Positions 35,976-44,659 of a stretch of 64,000 bases of DNA are shown piece by piece. The stretch is from Roseiarcus sp963726105. Its GTDB lineage: Bacteria > Pseudomonadota > Alphaproteobacteria > Rhizobiales > Beijerinckiaceae. Numbering within the stretch: position 1 is the stretch's first letter; each line of letters opens with the position of its first letter. A program made the position numbers and the translations under genes. Under the pieces are notes generated by a model. That model ran no database searches, had not been told where the DNA came from, and saw nothing but the letters and a program-made list of their open reading frames with translations. The DNA is taken from positions 620,001 to 684,000 of the forward strand of contig CAVSBJ010000026.1 of assembly GCA_963726105.1 (NCBI GenBank), read 5' to 3'.

Positions 35976-36266
35976 CGGGTGACGCGGCCGGACGCACCCA
36001 CACGATCGGCCGGGGTTGCCAAATGGCCACACTGTTGCAGTTCTGAGCGTTGGCGAAGGGCGTTATACTATCAGCGTAAAGGCCCGGAAACGCTGGTGAG
36101 TTGTGTAGAGCTGGCGATGGCTGATTGTATAGTAGACGTTTTGTTTATGTATTGTGGCATGGTTTATAGTAGAGGCATTGTATTGCTCGAATGAGGCGGT
36201 TTGCTGTATTTGACGAGGAGTTTATCATAATCAGGACATAGTTGGCCGTGCCTACCCCTGTCCCCC
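35976..36266 (-). repeat. Right inverted-repeat arm (291 bp)
   Basis: Reverse complement of 35305-35595 with one mismatch. The near identity means that the arms were made, or converted to each other, recently. A transcript through the element would fold into a very long stem. Confidence 0.85.
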
Positions 36267-36447
36267 CGAAATCCAAGGAAATCCAATGGTCAAAAGGCGG
36301 GTTTTTCGCCGTGAAAAGACACCGAGCCAAGAAAAACCAAACTGACACCGGTCAGCAATGACCCCTTGCCTAATAGACAGTTCCAACGAGTGAAATAGCG
36401 TCCAGAGGGCCTCCATAATCTAACCGCGCACGACATCGTCGCCGAGA

Positions 36448-37992
36448 TCAGGACCTTTGCTCGCGCGCAAGAATTTTGGCGCGAATGTCCTTCTTCAACA
36501 CCTTCCCGACCTTTGAGCGCGGCAGGTCGGGCCAGATGTCCACTTGCTTTGGCGTCTTGACGCTGCCGATGCGGCCCTTGACGAAACGAATGAGCTCTTC
36601 GGCGGTCAGAGAGCGGCCGGCGTGGACCTGGACGACAGCGGCAACTCTCTCGCCCCATTTCGCGTCCGGCAGGCCAAAAACGGCGCTGTCCATCACGTCG
36701 GGGTGCTGCAGCAGCGCCTGTTCGACCTCGATCGAATAGACGTTGAAGCCGCCGGTGATGATCATGTCCTTGGCCCGGTCGACGATGGTGAGAAAATTCT
36801 CTTGGTCGAGATATCCGATGTCGCCGGTGTGGTGCCATCCAAACCGGGTGACTTCGGCGGTCGCCTCGGGGTTCTTGTAATAGCCCTCCATCACGAGTGA
36901 TCCGCGCACGACGATCTCGCCGCGCTCCCCCGTCGGCAGCAGCCGGCCTTCGTCGTCCATCACCGCGAGCTGCGTTAGAGGCGTGGGCCGTCCCGCCGAA
37001 GCCAGGCGCTGGCGCGCGATCGTTCCGTCGGCGTTGAAGTGTTCCCGTGGGGCCATGGTCGAGATCATCATCGGCGCCTCGGTCTGGCCGAACAATTGCG
37101 CCATCACCGGCCCGATCTTATCGATGGCCTCTTCCAGGCGTGTGACGGAAATCGGCGCCGCGCCGTACCAGAAGCATTGCAGTGAGCTTCGGTCGGTCGC
37201 GGCGAGCCTGGGATTCTCCAAGAGCATGTAGATCAGGGTCGGCGGCAGGAACGTGTGGGTGACGCGACGGCGCTCGATCAGGTCGAGAAACTCGGTGAGA
37301 TCCGCTTTCGGCATGATCACGATCCGGCCCCCGAGCGCCAGGATCGGGAAACACAGGACGCCGGCGGCGTGGGTGAGCGGCGCCAAGGCGAGATAGACCG
37401 GGCGGCCTTCGAACGGATAGCTCATCAGCGTGAGGGCGGACATCGTCTCCAGATTGCGCCCGGAAAGCATGACGCCTTTGGGCTGGCCGGTGGTGCCGCC
37501 GGTTCCGGCGATCATCGCAATGTCGTCTGCGGCCGCGACCTCGAATGGTTCGTCGCCGACGCCATCGAGCCACGCATCCAGCGCCGGCGCGAAGGGCGTT
37601 GGCTTGTCGAGGCAGACAAGAAGGGAAAGCTTGAGCAGGTCCGCCCGCATCTCATCCACAAGCGGCGCGTAAGCGCTATGGAAGAAGAGGCTCGTGCAGT
37701 CGAAAGCGTCGAGGATGAAGCGGTTCTCGGCCGCCTCGTTGCGTGGATTGATCGGACACCAGACGGCGCCGGCGCGCGAGATGCTCAAGACGCAGGCAAA
37801 CGCGATGGGGTCATTGCTCGAGAGGATCGCCACTTTGTCGCCCGGCTTGACGCCGGCCCGCTGCAGCGCGCGGGCGACGCGCCAGGTGACACGCTGCACG
37901 TCGGCGTAGGACATATCCCTTTCGCCCATGGTCAGGCAGGGAGCGTTGTCCCCGAGCGCAGCGCCCTTGTCGAGGTAGTCGATCAATCGCAT
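36448..37992 (-). CDS. Acyl-CoA synthetase (AMP-forming)
   Basis: ANL-superfamily ligase of 514 residues that activates a carboxylic acid to its CoA thioester through an adenylate. The P-loop-like A3 motif is GTGGTTGQPKGV, the A5 region is AQLFGQTEAPM, the A8 motif is GWHHTGDIGYLD, and the catalytic lysine is in PRSKVGKVLKK near the C-terminus. ATG 37992 has a GGAGAG site just upstream. It is the last gene of a three-gene row with the saccharopine-dehydrogenase-like and SDR genes. The acid may be a fatty, aromatic or 4-oxo acid. Confidence 0.92.
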   Translation of the reverse strand: MRLIDYLDKGAALGDNAPCLTMGERDMSYADVQRVTWRVARALQRAGVKPGDKVAILSSNDPIAFACVLSISRAGAVWCPINPRNEAAENRFILDAFDCTSLFFHSAYAPLVDEMRADLLKLSLLVCLDKPTPFAPALDAWLDGVGDEPFEVAAADDIAMIAGTGGTTGQPKGVMLSGRNLETMSALTLMSYPFEGRPVYLALAPLTHAAGVLCFPILALGGRIVIMPKADLTEFLDLIERRRVTHTFLPPTLIYMLLENPRLAATDRSSLQCFWYGAAPISVTRLEEAIDKIGPVMAQLFGQTEAPMMISTMAPREHFNADGTIARQRLASAGRPTPLTQLAVMDDEGRLLPTGERGEIVVRGSLVMEGYYKNPEATAEVTRFGWHHTGDIGYLDQENFLTIVDRAKDMIITGGFNVYSIEVEQALLQHPDVMDSAVFGLPDAKWGERVAAVVQVHAGRSLTAEELIRFVKGRIGSVKTPKQVDIWPDLPRSKVGKVLKKDIRAKILAREQRS

Positions 37993-38048
37993 CGCGCTCT
38001 CCACGCGTAGACCACGGGACAGCCAAGCCGTCCCGGCGCCAAGTCCGC

Positions 38049-39170
38049 TCAGTGATGCGCAGTGACCATCGGGTCCATGACGAGTCCAAAGCTCTTGAGC
38101 ACGCCGAGCAGCTCACGATGCCCGAAGGCCTGGCAAGCCGAAGCGAAGCCCGCCTTCTTCGGTGGCGACTGCAGCAGCGAATAGGCGGCATGGGCCTGCA
38201 GAAGGCCGGTCTGCTTGTAGTTGCTGACGCCGTGGATCACGCAATGCACGCGCGCCAACGGACCTGAGCCATAGACCGAGTCGAGCGAGATATTGACGCG
38301 CGGGTTCTCGCGCGGCGGCATCCCAGCTTGAATCGAAGCCGCGATGTTGGCGAGCGCCGCCTGCTGCTGGTCGGGAGCGAGCGGCTTGATCTGCTCCTCG
38401 AACATCTTTTGCGTCGCCACGAAGCCTTCCATGACCTCGCGCGCGAACACTCCGCCTAGCGCCTTGCAATTGGCGACTCTCGGATCGTCCTTGAACCAGA
38501 CGGGATGGGAGGTGCCGGCCCAGGGCGTCACCAGCGCGTGGGCGTGCTGGCCAGGAACGTTGACGTCGAAATGGGTGTTTTGCGCCCATTCGACGAATTT
38601 ATTTTGCTCCAGATAGTACCATTTGGCCTGCAGGATGGCGAAGATCGTCTGTGTGGAGGCGTAAGTGGGAAAGCCCTTCCACAGCACGAGGATGTCGAGC
38701 GTGTCGACGCCCGGCGTCTCGAGGCAAATGTTCGCGGCGATTTCGCCGGTCGTGTACATCTGCGCGATCCCGGGCGAGAGCAGCAGGCCCTTGGCCGCGA
38801 ACTTCTGACCCCAGCGGGTTTTCGCGTCGAGCACCCAATCCTGTTCGCCCGTGGTGTCGGTGTAGTGGCATCCTGCGGCGAGGCAGGCCTCGGCGACCTC
38901 CGGACCATATTTGCTGAACGGGCCGACCATGTTGCTGACGACCTTGGCGCCGTCGAACAGTTTGGCGAGGCCTTTGACGCTGTGCTCCACCTCGGCGACT
39001 TCGTATTCGGCGGTTTCAATCCCCGGGATTTTGTCCATCACCGCTTGTGTCCGCGCACGATCGCGGCCGGCGGCGATGAAAGGGACGTGCAACTCGCGCA
39101 AATATTCGCAGACGAGCCGGCCTGTGTAGCCGGACGCGCCATAGACGATGACGGGTTTCTTGTCGGTCAT
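38049..39170 (-). CDS. Saccharopine-dehydrogenase-like NADP-binding protein
   Basis: A 373-residue protein with an N-terminal Rossmann fold (VIVYGASGYTGRLVCEYLRE), an early NNM-type block (VVSNMVGPFSKYGPEVAEAC) and YTDTTGEQDWV, as in saccharopine-reductase/trans-acting enoyl-reductase-like proteins. GGAGGAA precedes ATG 39170. These proteins reduce diverse carbonyl or enoyl compounds; true lysine metabolism is unlikely here. It lies between the SDR and the acyl-CoA synthetase on the same strand, pointing to a shared catabolic route. Confidence 0.8.
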   Translation of the reverse strand: MTDKKPVIVYGASGYTGRLVCEYLRELHVPFIAAGRDRARTQAVMDKIPGIETAEYEVAEVEHSVKGLAKLFDGAKVVSNMVGPFSKYGPEVAEACLAAGCHYTDTTGEQDWVLDAKTRWGQKFAAKGLLLSPGIAQMYTTGEIAANICLETPGVDTLDILVLWKGFPTYASTQTIFAILQAKWYYLEQNKFVEWAQNTHFDVNVPGQHAHALVTPWAGTSHPVWFKDDPRVANCKALGGVFAREVMEGFVATQKMFEEQIKPLAPDQQQAALANIAASIQAGMPPRENPRVNISLDSVYGSGPLARVHCVIHGVSNYKQTGLLQAHAAYSLLQSPPKKAGFASACQAFGHRELLGVLKSFGLVMDPMVTAHH

Positions 39171-39213
39171 GATTTCGTTTCCTCCGCTTGTTCTTGCTTC
39201 GCCAGGCCGGCGC

Positions 39214-40017
39214 TTACATTCCCATTCCGCCATCGACCGGGAGACCGGCGCCGGTGATGAACCGGGCCGCATCCGAAGCGAGGAACACCACCGCGTCCGC
39301 CATGTCCGCGACCTCGCCCAGCCGGCCGAGCGGGGTTTCGCCGATCACGCCGCCGATTGCGGCTTCCGCGCTCGGGAACAGCCCGGCGGCCACCACGTCG
39401 CCTGCGAGTTGCACGCCCATGTCGGTCGGAACGAGGCCCGGGTAGATGCAATTGACGCGGACGCCATAGCCGAGCTTGCCCGACTCCATTGCTCCGACCC
39501 GGGTCAGCCGGTCGACAGCCGACTTGGTCGCGGAATAGCCAGCAATTCCCGGAAACGCGATGGTCGCCGCCACGGAGGATATGTTGACGATCGCGCCGCC
39601 CTTGCCGGCGGGCCCGTCCGGTTTCATGGCGCGAAACGCATGCTTCATGCCGAGGGCCGCGCCGACGACATTGACGTCCCACATGCGACGCAGATCCGGC
39701 GCTTCGACGTTGATGACCAGCGACGTGATCTCGACCCCCGCATTGTTCACGAGGATGTCGAAGCCGCCCAATTGGGCGATCGTCGCCGAAATTGCGGCCT
39801 GCCAGCTCGCCTCGTCGGTGACGTCGAGGGTGACGAAGGCGGTCTTGGCGCCGCCGGGCGCGATCGCCTTGGCGGTCTCTCGGCCAACGTCAGTCAACAC
39901 GTCGCCAATCATCACCGCGGCGCCTGCCTTGGAGAGGGCCGCCGCCATCCCCGCGCCGAGCCCGCGAGCGCCGCCGGTCACCAGCGCCTTTCGGCCTGCC
40001 AGGTCGAATTTGCTCAT
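39214..40017 (-). CDS. Short-chain dehydrogenase/reductase
   Basis: Classical SDR of 267 residues. The cofactor loop is TGGARGLGAGMAAALSKAG, NNAG is present, and the catalytic tetrad is visible in NISSVAATIAFPGIAGYSATK. It ends with ITGAGLPVDGGMGM. The acidic residue after the second strand (IGDVL) suggests NAD preference. As the first gene of the row reading away from the TetR gene, it is probably under TetR control. Likely substrate: a hydroxyacyl- or oxoacyl-CoA, inferred from context only. Confidence 0.93.
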   Translation of the reverse strand: MSKFDLAGRKALVTGGARGLGAGMAAALSKAGAAVMIGDVLTDVGRETAKAIAPGGAKTAFVTLDVTDEASWQAAISATIAQLGGFDILVNNAGVEITSLVINVEAPDLRRMWDVNVVGAALGMKHAFRAMKPDGPAGKGGAIVNISSVAATIAFPGIAGYSATKSAVDRLTRVGAMESGKLGYGVRVNCIYPGLVPTDMGVQLAGDVVAAGLFPSAEAAIGGVIGETPLGRLGEVADMADAVVFLASDAARFITGAGLPVDGGMGM

Positions 40018-40214
40018 TAAACCATTCCTCCCAGAATTAGATTATCAAGCCGCGGCCGGATCGCTTTTCGCGAGTGGTCGGCCGCCTTCATCATGTCGGA
40101 GGGAGCGGGCCGTGGGTCGCCGATATCGCCGAGGCGGCGCATCGAATTGACCAGTCCCCGTGGCTTCCTCCCTGTCGATCGGCCCTCTTGTGGGGCCAAG
40201 TTAGGGGATGAAAA

Positions 40215-40256
40215 ATTTTGACAGGTGTCAAGCCTTTCTTATACGGTTGTCAAAAT
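40215..40256. promoter_or_regulatory. Divergent promoter/operator between TetR and SDR genes
   Basis: The 418-base divergent gap contains ATTTTGACA (40215-40223) and its exact reverse complement TGTCAAAAT (40248-40256), with a smaller palindrome TTGACAGGTGTCAA (40218-40231) inside. TTGACA (40218-40223) and TATACG (40240-40245), 16 bases apart, form a plausible sigma-70 promoter for the TetR gene. The palindromes overlap it, so self-repression by the TetR protein is a natural reading. The rest of the gap shows no gene. Confidence 0.6.
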
Positions 40257-40435
40257 AATTCATGCGCGTTCGCCAAACTCCCGCTCCTAGGGCGCGAGAC
40301 CACAGGGGGAAAAGGATGCTGCTGCGTTCATCGTATTGAGCTGATCCGCAGCGATCCCCGATCTCGTTTGATCGCGCTTGTCCCCGTGCTATCCGGAGGG
40401 AATCCCAGGCGGTTCACGGCAAGGCGAGAGAGAAT

Positions 40436-41077
40436 TTGCAGAAGGTGACTAGACTCGACAGGATTTCACCCCAGAGGGTGGACAAGTTTGCCGAGCGCCG
40501 CGCGGAGCTCGCCGAAGCGGCGCTCCAGACCCTGTCGGAATTGGGCTACGCCCGCACGAGCCTGCGCGAGATTGCGCAGAATTCCGAGTTCACGCATGGC
40601 GTTCTGCATTATTATTTTCGCGACAAGGTCGACCTGATCCTTTGCAGCGTGCGTCAGTATAAGGCGCGATGCGTGACCCGTTACGATCGGGTCACCGCTG
40701 ACGCGAAGACCTACGAAGACTTGATGACGGGCTTTCTTGCGGCGCTAGCGCAGACGATGCGCGACGAAGCGCATATGCATCGCCTCTGGTACGATATTCG
40801 CTCGCAGACATTGTTCGAGACGGCGTTCCGCGCAGACGTCGCAGAACTGGACAAGAGCCTGGAGGACATGATCTGGCGGATCATGCGCCGGTTCGCTGAA
40901 TTGACCGGCGAACCGCCGTCCATGCCGCCCTCGACGATCTACGCGATGATCGATGGGCTGTTTCAGCAATGCCTTCTCAAGCACCTCTCGGGTGATCCGC
41001 ACGCAATCGACCAACTGCAGGCCGACGTCGGGCTCCTCATTTCGAAGATCACGAGTTGCCCGCCTCCGCCGACTTGA
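40436..41077 (+). CDS. TetR/AcrR family transcriptional regulator
   Basis: A 213-residue regulator. The N-terminal helix-turn-helix is RTSLREIAQNSEFTHGVLHYYFRDKVDL, of which LREIAQNSEFTHGVLHYYF is the recognition part, closest to the BetI-like subgroup. The C-terminal ligand domain ends in a Cys/Pro tail. The start is a TTG at 40436 after GAGAGAGAA; GTG 40445 is possible. It is divergent from the SDR row and faces the convergent livF, so it probably controls the acyl-CoA locus, perhaps sensing an acyl-CoA. Confidence 0.9.
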   Translation: MQKVTRLDRISPQRVDKFAERRAELAEAALQTLSELGYARTSLREIAQNSEFTHGVLHYYFRDKVDLILCSVRQYKARCVTRYDRVTADAKTYEDLMTGFLAALAQTMRDEAHMHRLWYDIRSQTLFETAFRADVAELDKSLEDMIWRIMRRFAELTGEPPSMPPSTIYAMIDGLFQQCLLKHLSGDPHAIDQLQADVGLLISKITSCPPPPT

Positions 41078-41257
41078 AGTTTTGGACAAACGCCCGCGTG
41101 CCCTTGTTCTCGTCGGCGAGGGAAGCCCGGCGCCGCCTTCGCAAGTTGGCGCCTTCGGACCACTCCGCATCTCGAGTTGTGACTTGCTCTCGGCTCGGCG
41201 CGCCTGACTCGCTGCCGATGCGGTCGAACAGTCGAGTCGAACATGCAGTCTGGGGCG

Positions 41258-41992
41258 TTACAGAGCAGCTTTGGCTGGCTCGCCGCCGAGATAGGCGTCG
41301 CGGATTCGTTCGTCGCTCCACAGCGTCGCGGGGTCGCCGCCAAGCGCGAGGCGTCCGGTCTCCAGGACATAGCCCCAGTTCGCGACCTTGAGAGCCATGT
41401 GCGCGTTCTGCTCGACCAGCAGGACCGTCGTTCCGCGCTTATGGATTTCCGTTATGATTTGAAACACTGCCTGCGTGACAATGGGCGCGAGCCCGAGCGA
41501 GGGCTCGTCGAGCAGCAAGAGGCGCGGCTTGGCCATCAGACCCCGCGCAACCGCCACCATCTGCTGCTGACCGCCCGAGAGCGTCCAGCCGAGCGCGTCG
41601 GCGAAGGACTTGATGCTGGGAAACAAATCAAACATCGCATCGGCCTCGCGCCTAATCACGGCGCTGGAGGCGTTTCCGTTCGAGGCGCCGAGCATGATGT
41701 TTTCGCGCACGGTGAGACCGGGAAAGACGCGTCGCCCCTCAGGCACATGCGCGATCCCGAGCTTGACGATTACGCGAGGGCTCAATCCCGCGATCGCCTT
41801 GCCATCGAACAGGATCGAACCGACGCGCGGCGCGACGAGACCGGAGATCGCGCGCAGCGTCGTCGACTTGCCTGCGCCATTGGAGCCAAGCAGCGCAACG
41901 ACAGCGCCCTCCTCGATCGTGAATGAGACGCCGCGCAAGGCTTCAATCTCGCCATAAGCGGCGCCGAGGTCTTTGACTTCAAGAAGCGTCAT
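41258..41992 (-). CDS. livF: Branched-chain-type ABC transporter ATPase (LivF)
   Basis: ATPase subunit of 244 residues. Walker A is LLGSNGAGKSTT, the signature is LSGGQQQM and Walker B is PRLLLLDEPSLGLAP; the LivF block TEIHKRGTTVLLVEQNA confirms the subgroup. Its ATG overlaps the stop of the LivM-LivG fusion (ATGA at 41989-41992), so translation is coupled. It is the last gene of the five-function importer and probably serves organic acids or amides as often as amino acids. Confidence 0.93.
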   Translation of the reverse strand: MTLLEVKDLGAAYGEIEALRGVSFTIEEGAVVALLGSNGAGKSTTLRAISGLVAPRVGSILFDGKAIAGLSPRVIVKLGIAHVPEGRRVFPGLTVRENIMLGASNGNASSAVIRREADAMFDLFPSIKSFADALGWTLSGGQQQMVAVARGLMAKPRLLLLDEPSLGLAPIVTQAVFQIITEIHKRGTTVLLVEQNAHMALKVANWGYVLETGRLALGGDPATLWSDERIRDAYLGGEPAKAAL

Positions 41993-43716
41993 CCGGAGAC
42001 CCCCAGATAGGCTGCCGCGACATCAGGCTGGCGCAGCACGTCGGCGGTCTCTCCATCAGCGATGCGGCGGCCGAAATTGAGCACGGTCACATGCTTCGCG
42101 GCGCCGGAGATCAAGGTCATGTCATGATCAATAATCAGAATCGTAAGGCCTTGCGCGGCGATTCGACCGAGTAAGTCGTGTAGTTCTCTTTTCTCGCTCA
42201 AGTTGAGGCCCGCCGCCGGTTCGTCGAGCAACAGCACCGTGGGGTTGGCGGCCAGCGCACGCGCGATCTCGATCAGCCGTTGATGGCCATAGCTGAAGCT
42301 GGGGATCGGCTCATTGACGCGATTCCCCAAGCCAACGAAATCGAGCGCGTCGCGAGCGCGTCCCCAAAGCGCCTCATGTCCGGTCTCGATAAGCGCATTT
42401 CCGTCCCGCTCGGCGCCGACGACGACATTCTCCAGCGCGGTCATCGACCGGAACAGGCGGATGTTCTGAAACGTGCGCGCGAGCCCGGCGACTGTGCGCT
42501 TGTGCGCGGGCAGCGTCGTAACGTCGACGCCGTCGACGAAGATTTCACCGGCGGTCGCCCGATAAAGCCCGGTCACGACATTGACCATAGTCGTCTTGCC
42601 ACTGCCATTGGGGCCTATGAGCGCGTGCGCCCCGCCGCGTCGCACCTGAAGATCGACTTCGTCGACCGCTTTCAACCCGCCGAAATGCTTGCACAGGCCT
42701 CGAACCTCGAGCGCCATCGGCGCGCCGGAATCGCGTGGACGCAACGTGAGCGGTTCGGCGGCCTTTGACGGCGCGGTTTCGCGCGCTCGAAACAGCTTGC
42801 TGATGTAGCCCCAGATGCCGTCGGGCATGAAGAGGACGATCAGGATGACGGCGACGCCATAGATTGCGAGATAGAGGCCCGGCACGCTCTTGAGGAAACG
42901 CAGCCATTCCGGAATGAGGATAAGCAGGCCCGTGCCAATTGCCGAGCCGATCGGCGAGGACGCCCCGCCGAGCAACGCCATCGTTAGGAGCACGATCGAA
43001 TCGGCGAAGGCGAACTGATCGGGGCTGACATAGGAAAATCCGCTGGCGAACAGCCCACCGCCGAGCCCGGCCAGCAAGGCAGCGAGCGCGAACGCGATCA
43101 GCTTCGTGCGGTAGACGTCGATTCCGTTCGCGCTCGCCGCAAGTTCGTTGTCGCGAACCGCGCGCATCGCTCTGCCAAGTCGGGTGTCGGCAAGGCGCCA
43201 GACGAAATAGCCGGAGATTGCCAGGATAGCGACGACGAGGGCGAGAAAAGATTGGCCCGAAGCGAAACCCGCCGGCCGTGGGATCGAGCTTACCCCGTCC
43301 GGACCATGGGTGAAACCGATCGCGTTGATGAGGACGACGGTCAAGATCTGCTGAAAGGAGATCGTCACCATCGCGAGATAATGGCCGCCCAGACGCAGCG
43401 TCATGAGGCCGAGCCCGGCCCCGGCGGCGAGAGCCAGCGCCATGCCTCCGACGAGGCAGAGCCAAAACGGTAGGTGATAGTCGACCGTGCCAAGTGCAAC
43501 GCTATAGGCGCCGAGCGCGAAAAACGCCGCCTGCGCGAGATTGATCTGGCCGCACAGCCCAAGCACGATCGACAAGCCAAAGACTGCGATCGCGTAAGTC
43601 GCCGCCTGCATCAAAATGTTGGCGATGTAGCCGTCTGTTTTGACGGTTGCGGCGAGCGCCACCGCAATCGCCGCGAGGAGAGCGTAGAAGAGCTGTCCGA
43701 TCGCTGAGCGGCTCAT
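41989..43716 (-). CDS. LivM permease fused to LivG ATPase
   Basis: A 575-residue fusion. The N-terminal 320 residues are a LivM-type permease with about nine hydrophobic segments (e.g. VFGLSIVLGLCGQINLAQAA) and the coupling loop around RAMRAVRDNELAASANGIDV. A short linker (RARETAPSKAAEPL) leads to a complete LivG ATPase: LIGPNGSGKTTMVNVVTGLY, SYGHQRLIEIARALA and VLLLDEPAAGLN. The ATPase subtype signature SYGHQR is normal for LivG. ATG 43716 lies only 2 bases from the livH stop. Such fusions are known in alphaproteobacteria. Confidence 0.92.
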   Translation of the reverse strand: MSRSAIGQLFYALLAAIAVALAATVKTDGYIANILMQAATYAIAVFGLSIVLGLCGQINLAQAAFFALGAYSVALGTVDYHLPFWLCLVGGMALALAAGAGLGLMTLRLGGHYLAMVTISFQQILTVVLINAIGFTHGPDGVSSIPRPAGFASGQSFLALVVAILAISGYFVWRLADTRLGRAMRAVRDNELAASANGIDVYRTKLIAFALAALLAGLGGGLFASGFSYVSPDQFAFADSIVLLTMALLGGASSPIGSAIGTGLLILIPEWLRFLKSVPGLYLAIYGVAVILIVLFMPDGIWGYISKLFRARETAPSKAAEPLTLRPRDSGAPMALEVRGLCKHFGGLKAVDEVDLQVRRGGAHALIGPNGSGKTTMVNVVTGLYRATAGEIFVDGVDVTTLPAHKRTVAGLARTFQNIRLFRSMTALENVVVGAERDGNALIETGHEALWGRARDALDFVGLGNRVNEPIPSFSYGHQRLIEIARALAANPTVLLLDEPAAGLNLSEKRELHDLLGRIAAQGLTILIIDHDMTLISGAAKHVTVLNFGRRIADGETADVLRQPDVAAAYLGVSG

Positions 43717-43718
43717 TC

Positions 43719-44594
43719 TCAAGCCTTTTCCGCCACCCGCTCGCCAAAGACGCCTTGCGGTCGAACGATGAGGAACAGGATCACCACCAGGAAAGCGAAC
43801 GCGTCCTTGAACGGCACGGAGATATAAGCGGCCCCGAAGGTTTCGATGATCCCAATCGCGAAGCCGCCGATGATCGCTCCGGCGACATCGCCGAAGCCGC
43901 CGATGATCGTCGCGGCGAAGGCCTTCAGCGCGATTGTCGAACCCATCTGGATGGAGACGAACAGAATCGGCGCCACCAGAATGCCTGCGATTCCGCCAAG
44001 CACGGCGCTGTAGACAAAAGTGAGCATGATCATGCCTGCGACGGGAATGCCGAGCAGCGTCGCCATCTCCTTGTCTTGGCTCGTCGCTTGGAGCTTCTTG
44101 CCGATCAAGGTGCGCTCGAACAGCCAGTATTGGAACGCGACGAGCGCAAGTGTGACGCCGATGATGATGAGATACTGGCTGTCGAGATAGACAGGCCCCA
44201 CCTGAAAGCCCGGCGTATCGAGCCACCCAGGCAGCACCTGCGGCTGCGGACCGTAGAGCGCGAGCACGCTGTTGGAGAGAAAGATGGAAGCTCCGATTGT
44301 CGAGATCAGCACCGGCAGAAAGCTGCGATGGCGCAGCGGATAATAGACGGTCAGATTGAAGATCGCCCCGAGCACTGCCATCCCTGCGATCGAAATAAGA
44401 AACGCGAGCCAGTAGGGCCAGCCAAGGTCGACCGCGAACACGACCATGAGATAGGCGGCGACCATCGAGAACTCGCCTTGGGCGAAATTGACAACGCTCG
44501 TCGCCCGAAAAATCAGGACGAACCCCAAAGCGACAAGGGCGTAGACGGCGCCGATGCCGATGCCGGTGAAAAGCAGTTGCAGAAAGAAATCCAT
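43719..44594 (-). CDS. livH: Branched-chain-type ABC transporter permease (LivH)
   Basis: Membrane permease of 291 residues. It begins with the conserved LivH helix (GIGIGAVYALVALGFVLIF) and ATSVVNFAQGEFSMVAAYLM, and includes the coupling loop LQATSQDKEMATLLGIPV. It lies between livK and the LivM-LivG fusion on one transcript. The pairing partner is the permease half of the fusion. Confidence 0.94.
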   Translation of the reverse strand: MDFFLQLLFTGIGIGAVYALVALGFVLIFRATSVVNFAQGEFSMVAAYLMVVFAVDLGWPYWLAFLISIAGMAVLGAIFNLTVYYPLRHRSFLPVLISTIGASIFLSNSVLALYGPQPQVLPGWLDTPGFQVGPVYLDSQYLIIIGVTLALVAFQYWLFERTLIGKKLQATSQDKEMATLLGIPVAGMIMLTFVYSAVLGGIAGILVAPILFVSIQMGSTIALKAFAATIIGGFGDVAGAIIGGFAIGIIETFGAAYISVPFKDAFAFLVVILFLIVRPQGVFGERVAEKA

Positions 44595-44659
44595 GCGGAT
44601 CGCGCGCCTCGCGAGGAAGTGGTGCGCAGACGCCGGTCGGGGCGCTGCGGAGGCGCCAA

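Larger units (their letters stand above)
35305..36266. mobile_element. 962-bp element with 291-bp terminal inverted repeats, no transposase
   Basis: Two arms, 35305-35595 and 35976-36266, are reverse complements over all 291 bases with one mismatch noticed (CCTTTCCGC versus CCTTTACGC). Both begin at the outside with GGGGGACAGGGGTAGGCACG. The 380-base centre is GC-rich, unlike the AT-richer arms. A 17-base sequence, AATCCAAGGAAATCCAA, flanks the element on both sides (35283-35299 and 36270-36286) in direct orientation, like a target duplication. No transposase frame exists; the same 71-74-residue frame appears in each arm. It is probably a non-autonomous foldback-type insertion. Confidence 0.75.

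Noticed and set aside
35377..36194. Identical 71-74-residue frames in the two arms of the inverted repeat (35377-35601 minus, 35979-36194 plus)
   Set aside because: They have no ribosome-binding site or recognised motif, and they are identical simply because the DNA arms are identical.
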